Origin: Macrotis lagotis | Lineage: Eukaryota > Chordata > Mammalia > Peramelemorphia > Peramelidae | Assembly (NCBI RefSeq): GCF_037893015.1 | Contig: NC_133660.1 | Coordinates: 166,038,363 to 166,102,362, forward strand | Direction: 5' to 3' | Length of the DNA stretch: 64,000 nucleotides | Part shown: piece after piece, positions 24,101-36,100 of the stretch | How the letters are laid out: the number at the start of each line of letters is the position of its first letter | Numbering within the stretch: position 1 is the stretch's first letter | Translations under genes and position numbers: made by a program | The notes under the pieces: model-generated | Databases searched by the model: none | What the model saw: only the letters and a program-made list of their open reading frames with translations | What the model was told of the DNA's origin: nothing

Positions 24101-27100
24101 TTATATATATATATGTATCCTTCACATATACCTGCATATGTGATTACATACATATGTATGAATGCATGTATGTTTGTATTCAAAATAATGTCAATCCCAA
24201 CAATGGGTCTTTGAGAAAAATTTTTTCCTATTTACTTCACTCCAAAACATATAACAAAGATGATAAAGAATCATAGAGAGCTGTCATCAAAACTTATTTT
24301 TAACAGGAAAAATGCAAAATGGTTTGAATAACAGTCTTTTTTTTTTTTTACCTCCCCCAAGAGGTAAAAGCCAGTTCTGAAAACACTGGTACTATACATT
24401 ATCCCAAGATAAGTAGTAGTGGTTACAATTGGTATTTACTGACAGAGCAAAATAAGAAAGAATAAGCACATCACCTCTGAGATATGGCTTCAGGGCAAAA
24501 TCAAAATTGTTCATCAAAAAACAAGGAAAAAAGTCTATAAAAACACAATTTTAAAGAAAATTTTTGTTTCTCAAATTACACATTGCAAATAACTTGAATG
24601 ATTTTATGTACTTCCTAAAGTATTTTTCAAAGTTGCTTTGACTTGAAGACAAAAAAATGGTATAATTTATTTTGAATATAACTGAAAAAATTAAAGTAAC
24701 TGAAAATAGGCATACTTCATAAATGATGATTCTATTTAGGAGTTCAGAAGAAGCAAAGTGTAATTAAACATTTTTCAAGATGAAAATAGGATTATAAAAT
24801 CCATAAAAATACACAAGACACTACAGTCTTTTTTCTTTCCCTTAGTTCAATGTTTTGTACATAGTAGAAGTATTGAAAAATTGGTAAATGTTTTCTCTTA
24901 TTCTTATTATGTTACTATTTCCTCACTAAAATCCTATCCTAATGTCTCCATAAGTCATTTCTCAAAAGGCATCCCAATGCAGTAAAGCTCAATGGAGGTA
25001 GAAGGCTCCCAGGCTAGGCCAGATCAAGGATGTGCATTGGTCTCTATTGGTCAAAATCAAGGATGGGGAGGCCAGTTAATCAAAAGAAAGAAGGAGCTCT
25101 GAGCTCTAATAATTCTTGTTCTTCCACCAATTAGCTATGTAAATTTAAGCAACTTTCTTCAGATTCTTGAAGATCTATTGTTGGGATTGATATTATTTTG
25201 AATACAAACATACATACGTACATAGATATGTATGTAATCTCATATGCAGGTATATGTGAAGGACACATACATATTTATATATATATATATATATATAAAA
25301 GTGAGATTACTAGAGGATAATAGTGCTCTCAAGAGAAACAGGAAATCTGAAGGAAAGAAGGGTATAGGGGAAAAATGATAATTTGTTCCATTTTAGACAG
25401 AATCAGGAGATCATAGAACCTAAGATTGCATTTGTTCTTTGAAGTCATATAATCTAACTTCCTCATTTTACAGATAGAGAAACTAAGACCCAGAGAGGTT
25501 TAGTGAATTTTCCACATATATGGTGAAGGTAAAGAGGGGATTCAAAACAAGATCTTCTGAAACAAAACCTCACATTTCTGCCCACTCACCATATTGCTAT
25601 TTATACTGTATGGCACACAAGATTTTCTCAAAAATAGTTTTGGAAAATGTTTTGTCTACTTATAAAATGTTCTTCAAAGGTTAATATATTTGCATATAAT
25701 ATACTGTCTCAAGTGTTTAGAAGCTATAAAATGTGAAGATCTCTAGCAGGCTCTCTCAATTCAAGAAAGATTATATAGATCTAGATATAGATCTAGGAGT
25801 CATCAGTACAGACATGATTACTGAACCCAAAATGCTGATGAAATTATAAAAGAGGAGTGTATAGAGAAAAATAGAAGATTCAAAATTTATAAAACACTAA
25901 CAATGTCAGAGAAAAAAAAAAACCATGATAAATATAGGTTATATAAAAACAAAACCTAGTAATACAAATCCAGTACATGAAAAAGATAGAAGTAATTTTC
26001 AGCAGCACTGAAATCTTAAGAAAGACTGTCTAATAAAATTCTAAAACCATTCTAAATGCATGCCATTAAATTTTTGGAAGCTTAATAATTATGACAGTTA
26101 AAAATATAGAGAATTAGAATATTTCTGCTGTAATTTCCTGTTACCATTAAAATCAAACTGCAGGCTTCTTTTTTGATTACTATATAAATATTTTATTTGT
26201 TTTTCAATTATATACAATAGTAGTTTCTACCTATTATTTTTTGGTAAGGTTTTGAATTTTACATTTTTCCCATCTTCCCTTCCCTCCCATATACAGATTG
26301 CCCCACAGAAGGCAATCTGATAATCTTTATATTTTTTCCATGCTATACAATGATCAAAATTAAATGTGTTGAGAGAAAGAATATATCCTTGAGGAAGAAA
26401 TAAAATATTACAGATAGCAAAATTATGTAGTACATAAGATAACTTTTTAAAAATTGAAGGTAATAATTTTTAGTCTTTGTTTAAACTCCACAGTTCTTTC
26501 TCTGTATACAGAAGGTATTCTCTGTCCCAGAACCCCTAAAATTGTCCCTGATTAATGCACTGATGGAATGAGCAGGTCCATTAAGGGTGCTATCACCCCC
26601 ATGTTGCTGTTAGAGTGTACAATGTTCTTGTGGTTATCAAGCTGAAGACTTCTGTCAAATAGAAATAATACTTATGCTCCCTACCTCCATGGATCAAGTG
26701 AGAAAATGGATACAAAACACTTCATAATTAAAAATCATGTATAAATGCATTATTTTTATCAACTAAAGATTATTACAAATTAATCTATAAAACAATGAAA
26801 TTCATTTCAACATAAATTGTACCTTGGACATTATAATCAGTAATACCAGTAGGAGCTGATTCATTCATGGAAGCACTGAAGGGAACTGGTTCATAAGGAG
26901 GAAAAGAACCTTCTTTTGCACTGCTTTCAGATGTGGGAGATGATTCGATAGATGGATGTGCAGGCATTTTTGATTCAAATCCTGGCTTTTGTGAAAAATA
27001 GCTGAAAAAAGAAACCACAATGCAAAAATAAAGGTATATGGTAAGTGTTCCAAAACAATATAGTTAATATAGTAATTTTAAATATAATCAGATCTGTCTT

Positions 27101-30100
27101 TAGTTCTAAAATATAAAAACAAATGGTACCACTAACTTATCACTCCTCAAATTTTTACACTTTAAATGGGAAACATAACAGAGATCAAAGGCTAATCTAT
27201 TAATTATTTGAATATATGAGCCAGTGGTAAAGTGTTTTAAAGAACTTTGGGAAGAAATTAGGTTCAATTCTATATAACAATACTATCAGCACATACATTC
27301 AACTAATGTGACTAAATCAAATCCAGACAGATGGCTTCCATAGATAACACCACTTCCAACCCTCAAGGGCTCCTCTAAGCCTCTATGACACTTGTCACTA
27401 TCACTCATGTAGCCTTTAGCCTATGGTAGTATAGTATCAAAAGTACTGAATTTGGCATTTGAAGGTTTGGGTTCAAATACAGCTCTGCCACTTAAAGGAC
27501 CACCCAGCATGGCATGCCCTCATCAGAGAGGGTGCTGCACTATATAAGCAGGGTAGAACTGAAGATGATAATATTCTTTTAATGAAGTCCATTATAATGT
27601 GTGTAGTATAATACTGAACATTCTTCATACCATTCAACATATTTGATCAAATGCAATAGCTTTTGCCTTTCTGTCTCTTCCCGTGCCTGACCCAGGAGAA
27701 GCACTTAGTAAGTACAAACAAAAGCACAAAAATAAGTGCATTCACTGATCTACATCAATTTACATTGTTCATGTATTTATTTATTTGGGCTGAAAGGCAA
27801 GGAGAAATAAATGCCTTCTGGTCTGGGGATAAAGGGCTGGTAAGGCATTGGAACTGACAGGGAACCAAGGAGCTCAGGCTAGAGAGAAAAAGAGCATGTT
27901 ATCCACACATATAGCCCTTTACATGGTGAACCAGTCACTGATAAATGCCTACTATGAGTAATTACTATCCTGAGTCCGGAGGAGATACTGACCTGGCTCT
28001 CAGGCTTAAAGAGCATTCAGTTTTATAGGAGAAAGGGCATATACAGAGTCAAAGATAACATAAATCAGAATTACTATAAACACAGAAAATTGATAAAAAT
28101 GTCATAAGATGTCATAAGAACACAAGGGAGAAACATCTTAATGTGATACTTCCCAAAAGAAGTAACATTTGAGCTGAACTTGAAAGATGAATAAGTAGTC
28201 AATAAGGAGATACAGGAAAAAAAGACATGTGAGATAGAGTTACAAGTATAGGCAATAGTGCAGGGGAGGGAAAGCATGGAATGAGTTGATCTTAAGCACT
28301 TAACTTAAAATAAGGTTTTTTAATCTATAAAATGGTGATAATATTTATATGTTATTTAGAACAGTGTAAATATTAGGACTGTTGAGATAAGGATTTTGTG
28401 AGGTTGTTGTTTTGAAACCCTAAAACATTACACAAATGTGAAATAAAGCCAGAAAGTTATGGAAGTCAGATGGTAAAAGGTCTTGAACTCAAGCTGTTGT
28501 CACAGTGTTTTAATTTTTTTTCTACACAAAAGCCAACATAATTTCTATGAAATGAATAAAGATTACTTAAAAATAAATATATAAGTTTTCAAATGTAATG
28601 TTATTGTGAGATACAAAATACCAATTCACTAAGGATATCCACCAAAAAGTTCCTACTCTGATATTTTTTGAAGACATGAAGGTTCTTGCTCAGGTTTCTT
28701 AATGACTATGCTAATTCAACACAAGTTGGAAAAAATCCTGGCAATAGATTCCATCTACTTTCTGAGGATGTGAGAAAGCTTTCTGAGCTTAGTTAAATAT
28801 GTAAGGGGTTCATCACTAGTAGGTTATTCAGTGCTGAATTATTTAGTCATGCTAATTCATAAAACAAAGAAAAATATAAATGGTGCTCCTTCCTTTGCAG
28901 TTCCTTATTATTTATGCAATGATAGTTACAATGCCATGGAAAAGAATAAAGTGATAAGAATCTCAGTATTTAGAGTCTCTAAAAACTAATTTGGCTGTTA
29001 GTACTATAAATGTGAAATTCTCTTTCAATCACCAAAGAGTAGACACAGCACAGAAGAAATGAGTTATCTTAATCTTGATATTTCCAATATAAACAAAACT
29101 AGAAGATACTAAACTAAAAGGAAGGCTCCTGAGGTCTTCTTTGAGAAGCAAATAAAGGAACTAAGAGTTTTATCAGATTCCCAAAGGGAAGGAGGGAGAG
29201 AATAAGCATTTATTAAGTGTCTACAAACATTATCTCATTTGATTGCCCAAAGGTAATAAGACACCTTAAGAAGGAACATATTTTGTATTGTCTTACAAAA
29301 AAGACATCCACAAAAACAATTGCAGATAAAGCACCAAGATCTGCTAGAGTGAAAGAAGTAGAGAATTCTAGCATGAATTTGATAATCCCCCAGCTCCAGT
29401 TATATCAACACACATTTTGATATTTAATAACTTCAATGCAAAGGTAGGAAAATGTAAAGATAAGTGAAATACACTGGAAAATATAGTTCAGGAAAAAGGA
29501 ATGAGAAGGGCAAAAGATAAATCAACTACAAAAGTCTCATGCTTACATGTTACTGATAATTTACTGAAGAAAAGGTCCAGCAGGGAAAGGATATCAAATA
29601 ACATAAATGCAATTGATTATATTTTAACAGACAGGAAAAAAACTAATTATTAAAGCAACTCTTGAAAGCACCAAATATATCCAGACTTATTAAAACAAAG
29701 ATGAAAATTAATAAAAACCTAAAAGAATAAAAATGCAAAGAGATAGTGAAACAACTCAATCTTGACCTATTCTGGTGCAGCTAGGTGGCACAGTGAATAG
29801 AGCACTAGAGTCAGGAGTACCTGAGTTCAAATCCGACCTCAGACACTTAATAATTACCTAGCTGTGTGTGGCCTTGGGCAAGCCAATTAACCCCATTTGC
29901 CTTGCAAAAAAAAAAACCTAAAAAAAAATCTTGACCTATTCCAATAAATTATGCATAATGAGAAATGAGTTCTCAACAGAAGAATGCAAACCATAAAGAC
30001 TTCATATGGAAATCCTAGACTCTTAACTTCTCTCTTATGCAATATCTCCAATTAGTACTAAATCTTGCTATTTCTACTTCTACAAAATCTGAACCCCTCT

Positions 30101-33100
30101 TTATGCACACCTTATTTTGGGCCTCACCACTTCTCACTTTGGACTACTGAAACAAGCTTCTTACTGATCTTCTTGACTTAAGTCTCCCTTCCTTCCAATT
30201 CATCCTCCATAGAGCTACCAATAGTAAAAAGTCTGAATGTAACACTTTTATTCAGTAAATTCCAGTGGCTCCCTACTGCTTAATAGGATCTGTTTGGCTT
30301 TTTAAACTGTTTAAAGTACCGGGTCCCAACTTGTCTTTCTAATCTCATTAGGTCATTACTAATCTCTTCTCCCACTTTACACTCCAGTTAAATTAGCTCC
30401 AGCTAAGAAGCAGAAGTCCTCTGTTAATTCTTTCTCTGTATTCAGAAGCACATGTTTGACAACAATCAGATTGACAAATTCATGGACTTTTACTACCTGA
30501 AGGTTTTGGAAAGGCTTCACCAAGTGATGAAAGGATGCTGTGCTCGAGTCCTCCATCTCCTGTCTCCAAGCTTTGGCAGTGGTTTTTCCTCATGCCTACA
30601 AGGCATTCCTTTCTCATCTCAACCACACAGAATGCTCTCTTCCTCTACAATAGATCAAGCACCACCTTCATATAGTATGTTCTTATCTCATCAGTCACCC
30701 TTCCACACTTTCCCTTTCCTAACTACCTATTTATTACCTAACTTCTCTTTATTTGGATATATTCATTATGTATGTTTATACAGTGCGGCTTTGCCCAATA
30801 AAATGTTAAGTTCTTTGAAGGTGAGGATTGCACCTTTCTTCCTATCCCCATAACCTGTAAGCACTTAATAAATACTAGCTGGTTGATTGATGCAAAACAA
30901 CTGGTATCACAGAAAGACTCAACAATTGTATTAGTCATGCATTTTGGTCAAGTCACCCTTTGGTCAAGATAGCCCAAGACACCACTAGTTTAGAATATAA
31001 ACTCTGAAAGATTATAAACAGGATCATGTCAAAACAGCAAACTTCTAGAGGATACACCCAGTTTTTTAAAAAAACTTAGCCAGAAACTCAACTAAGCATA
31101 GACATTCTGAGGACACTTAGAAATGAAAATGGGGAAGACAACAAATATAAGAAAAATGGAAAGATTTGCAAAGATCTTTATTAAAAAAAAAAAACCTTTT
31201 TCATTATCAAGTCACCATATTTGGATTTCAATCTTACATAGAAGGAAGAAAAGTCATTCAAAAAAAAATTGAAGAAAGAAACAGCAGTTGGATTAGTTAC
31301 ACCAAGTAAAGGAGATTCATTGTGACTGTAACACAATTGTGAAGATATTGACAGCCTAACACACAAATTATTTCAAAAGGAAAAGATAACAAATTATGGG
31401 GAAAAAATTTTGAAACAATCCCAAAAAAGCAACCAAAAAACATCAACAAGTAAAAACTTCAACTGTTCCTACTTTCCCAACTATATGAAACTTTTGAAGA
31501 ATCATATTTCAAAAATATTTTGAAGAATCATTTATACGCATTCCCTAAGGATGGCTGCTTGAATAGGAAGCAGGTCGTCTAACTCTCACATAGCTGCTCC
31601 AGCAAACCCTAAAGTTTACACCAAACTGAACAATAATCAAACAGGTGAAAATCAAATTAGTTTGAATTCAAATGAATCTCTTGAAAAACTAATTGATTTC
31701 TTCCACCACAAGAGGTCCACCACCAGAGGTCAGCTGGAAAAAAAAGGCAAGGGGGCACTTTTAGTGGAATGCCAGGGAAATCAGAGATGGAACACATGCG
31801 GGGAATGGATAGGGACTCAGCAAATAGCATTCAGTCTAGAGAGATCACAAAAGGTTCTACAAGAGACAAAACTTTAAAATTCAAAGATCTAGGGAGGCCT
31901 AATAACCCTGAGAGGTAAAGGTCATCACAAGAAACATTGTGAAACCAGGGAAAGAATAACCACAGGAACATTGAATACAAAGTACAGCAAAGGTTGGCCT
32001 GGGTACAACACTTTAAATTCAGGAACTAAAGCTGGAGATGAGAAAATTAAAGAAAACACCAGCCATTATCAAAATATTGTAAATCTAATTCCATAACAAT
32101 TATAAGCAGACTAAAAGGAAAAAATCAGATCTTCCACATAAATATCTAGAATTTCCACATAATTACCAAAAAAATAGTGAGAAAAAAATTGAAAAAAACA
32201 AAAAAGCTCTTCAGAAAAAAATTAGAATAGACCAAAAGAAATCAATGACTCCATGAAACAGAATTACAACAAAAAAAAATTGAAAAAAGAGGAAGATAGA
32301 TGACATTTAAAAAAGTAGATCTAGAAAAACAATGATTTTAAAAATGAAGAGCTTAAATATTATATTTCAAGAAATCATACAGGAGAATTGCCCAGATCCA
32401 GAAGGCAACAATAAAAAGAATTCATCTATCCCTTCTGAGAACAGTCTCCAAAGGAAAAGCTTCAGGAATGCCATAGCTAATAATAGAGTTCCCAAATATT
32501 TACTATGACAGAAAAAAAACAGTTCAACTACCAAAGAACTATAATCAGAATCAAATAAGACCTGGCAGCTTCTTCTAAGAACCAGAGACCATAGAAATAA
32601 AAAGAAAAGTAAAAAGAGAATATGCAGATTTCTCAGCACTATACGGAGCTTTACAAAAACTGACCATGTAACTAGGGCAAAGAAAAATGAAAAAGCAGAA
32701 ATAATGACTATATCCTTTATAGATGATAACATAATAAAAAACAATAATTCAGTGATCACAAAAAATTGTACCCAAATGAATATTTGCCAATGAAATACTC
32801 CACAATGAGTAGGTTAAAGAACAAATCATAGAAACAATTAAGAGTTAAGAAAAAGAAAACGACAATAAAGAAAACACATATAAAAATTTCTGGGATGCAG
32901 TTAAAACACTATTTCAGAGGAAAAAGATCACATCCTTACATAATATATTAACAAAACAGAAATGAGAGAGGATTTATGAACTGAATATGTATTTTAAAAA
33001 ATTAGGAAGTCAACAAAATAAAGCCATAATAAGTACTCATGAGGAGTTATTAAAAATTAGAGGGAATATAGATAAATTAAAACAAAAAAAAATAGAAGTA

Positions 33101-36100
33101 ATTAAGAAAACTAAAGGCTGGCTCTTTGAAAAGGTTAAAATAAAATTAATATACTCCTAACTTAATCTCACCAAAGAGAGAAGAAAAATCAACAAAATAG
33201 TAAATGAGCAAAATGACAGCATAACAAAATCAGAATAATCAGAACATATCATGCATATATGCTAACAAATTAAGAGAACAAAAATAGAATACTTTCAAAA
33301 ATATATTTAGAACACTAAATTATTTAGAAGACCAGATAAATATGTTATATAACCTAACCTTAGAAAAAGAAATAGATCTAACTATAAAGAAACTACCAAA
33401 GGAAAAAAAAAACCTTCTGGTTCTGATGGATTCACAGGAAAATTGCATCAAACTTCTAATGGTAACTCATAGTTTACAAATTAGTCTCAAAAGCTGAGGC
33501 TAAAAAAACACCCTGTAAGAATCCTTTTGTAGGACAAACTAAATATTAATCTCATGAAATATTTCATAAAAATTCTTTTATAAGGATAACAAACAAACAA
33601 ACAAACAAATAAATAAATAAGGAAAGGTAAAAACACAGAAAGAAAACCAAAGGCAAACAAACAAACAAATAAATAAATAAATAAGGGAAGGTAAAAACAC
33701 AGAAAGAAAACCAAAGGCCAATATCAATGAACAATGCTACAAAAATTTTGACCAAGTGGGATTTATACCAAGGATACAAGAATGGTTTAACATTGAGAAA
33801 ACAATTAATATTATTAATCCTGTTAAAAACCAAAATATCCAAAACCATACGATCATCTTAATAGATGCAGAAAAAGCTTTTGACAAAATGCAACACTCTT
33901 TTATGCTAAAAATCCTACAAAGTAGGATAGGTGGACTTTCTAAAAAATATCATAAAATATCATAAATATCATAAAAAGCATCTAAAACCAAAAATACGTA
34001 TCACATGCAATGGGGATACACAATAATTTTTCAAAAAATATAAGACAGTGAAGCAAGAATGCCTGCTCGCCTCACAATTATTTGATATAGTTCTGGAATT
34101 GCTAGCAACAGCAATAAAACAAGATAAACAAATTAAAAGACAAAAAAATTGTTAAAGAGGAGATTACACTACCCTGATTTGCTGATAATATATGACAATA
34201 TAACACTTGGAAAATTCTAGAAAATCTATAAAGATATTGAAACAATACCTTCAGAAAAGCTGAAGACAACAAAATCCAAAATCAGCAGTATTTCTATAAA
34301 ATAATAGTAAGAAACAATAACAAGGAAAATCCAATTCCAAATATCTAAGAAATGCATAAAATATCTGGGTATCAACCTGCCCAAAGCACACTAAATGACC
34401 AAGAGGATACTTTTATGGAACCTGATAAAGTAATTGCAAAATTCATTTCAAAAAACCAAAGACCCAGAATGCCAAGAGAAATGATGAAAAGAATGGGGAT
34501 GAATGAATTATATTTCCCTACTTTCCCAACTATATGAAATGGGGTTGCACTTTCACATCTCAAATCAGATTTTAAAAAGCATCAATCATCAAAACCATCT
34601 GGTATTAGTTATAAAATAAAAATACAGAACAATGGAACACAGTAGACAAGGGAGAAGCAGAAATAATAGAATTCAATAACCCAATGTTTGATAAAATAGA
34701 AAACAAAGATAATTTTGATTACCTAAAACTGAAAAGTTTCTGCAGAGACAAAATTAATATACTTAGGATAAAAGGGGGAAGTGGCTGAATAGGAAAAAAA
34801 AATCTTTGTATCAAGTTTTTCCAGAATATATGAGAGTAATAGCCAATTTCCAATAGATAAGTGGTCAAAGGATATGAACAAATAACTATCAAAAGAAGAA
34901 TTTACAAGTTTTAAAAAACTCATAAAAAAAGTCCCAAATCTACTGATGACAACTGCAAATTAAAGCAATCCTGAGGGTTCACTCCTTATCCTATAAATTG
35001 GCAAAAAATGTTAATAGTCAATAACAGTAGCAGAAAAAAGAGACACTAAGACATTGTTGGTGGGCTCCTCACTTCCTGACCCCCTCTTCAAATCAGTGAT
35101 AGTGGCTCCCTGGCTGCTCCTTGAACAGGACACACTCCCTCCCTTGGCACCAAACATTCTCATTGGCTGTCCCCCAGCTGTGGAACACCTGTCCTCTCTG
35201 GTTTCCCAACTAAAGTCCCAACTAAAATTCCACCTTTTCTGGAAGCCTTCACAATTCCTCTTAATTCCAGTGCCTTCCATTTATTAATTATTTCTTATTT
35301 GTCCTATACATAGCTAGTTTTTAGCTCATTTGCATATTGTCCCTGTAGTTGGATTCTAAGCACCCTGAGGCAGTCTTTTGCCACTTTTTATACTCCCCAG
35401 TACTGGCACATAATAGGCTCTTTAAAAATGGTTATTAAACAACTAGTAGAGCAGTGAAACTGTACAACCATTTTGGAAAGCAATTTGGAATCACACAAAG
35501 TGACTAAAGTGTCTAAATCCCTTGAGCCAGAAATTTTATTCCTGGACTCCAAAAAAAAAGCCCTGGATAAGAAGAAAGTCTTCATTTATCCCAAAATATA
35601 GATAGTAATGTTCTTGTGATAGCTAAGAATTAGAAATAAAGTCAATGCTCCTCAACTGGGAAATGGCTACACAAACTGTGGAACATAAATGTAATGGAAT
35701 ATTACTGTGCTATGAGGAATAATGAATGTATGAAAACAGAAGTTTGGAAAAGATCTTCATGAACTGATGCATGTGAACTGAGTAGAATCAAGGAAACAAT
35801 ATACAACGTAACTACAACAATGTAAATGGAAACAACTACACACTAAAAAAAAATCAAAAATAATTTTAGCAAAATTATAAAGCAGAACTCTAATGAAGAT
35901 ATAGAGAGGACAATTCCAAACGCTATTTCTCCACTTCAGTCTCCCCACTCCCACAAGAGTTATATATTGCAGATGTTTTCAGCCTTTTCCAAAGTCCTGA
36001 TTAGTTATATGGGATGGCTCTCTGGGAGGGGGAAGAAAAGGATACTTGTGATAACTGTGACAATGTAAGAAACAGAAAATATTGATTTAAAAAAATAAAA

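Larger units (their letters stand above)
23571..26822 (-). other. OCIAD1 intron 7 (3.25 kb)
   Basis: Donor GTACAA at 26822, acceptor TTTTAG at 23571. Holds an old repeat (23708-23870), a 130-bp inverted duplication (24085-24216 and 25168-25298), a MIR-like piece (25435-25570) and an L1 3' end (26180-26660). 24220-25160 and 25600-26180 are unassigned. Confidence 0.85.

Noticed and set aside
26785..27018. 77-codon open frame starting MVSFFSYFSQ as a separate small gene
   Set aside because: It is OCIAD1 exon 7 read through its acceptor and donor; the true exon is 26823-27001.
30452..30853. 133-codon open frame
   Set aside because: Falls within an L2-type 3' region in OCIAD1 intron 6; no conserved protein similarity.
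32367..32759. 130-codon hydrophobic open frame on the - strand
   Set aside because: The reverse of an A-rich L1 ORF1-ORF2 boundary; Phe/Leu richness comes from poly(A)-rich sense DNA.
31467..34540. Shared 22-mer CCTACTTTCCCAACTATATG near 31470 and 34517
   Set aside because: Too short and inside or beside L1 remnants; likely duplicated L1 text rather than a functional pair.
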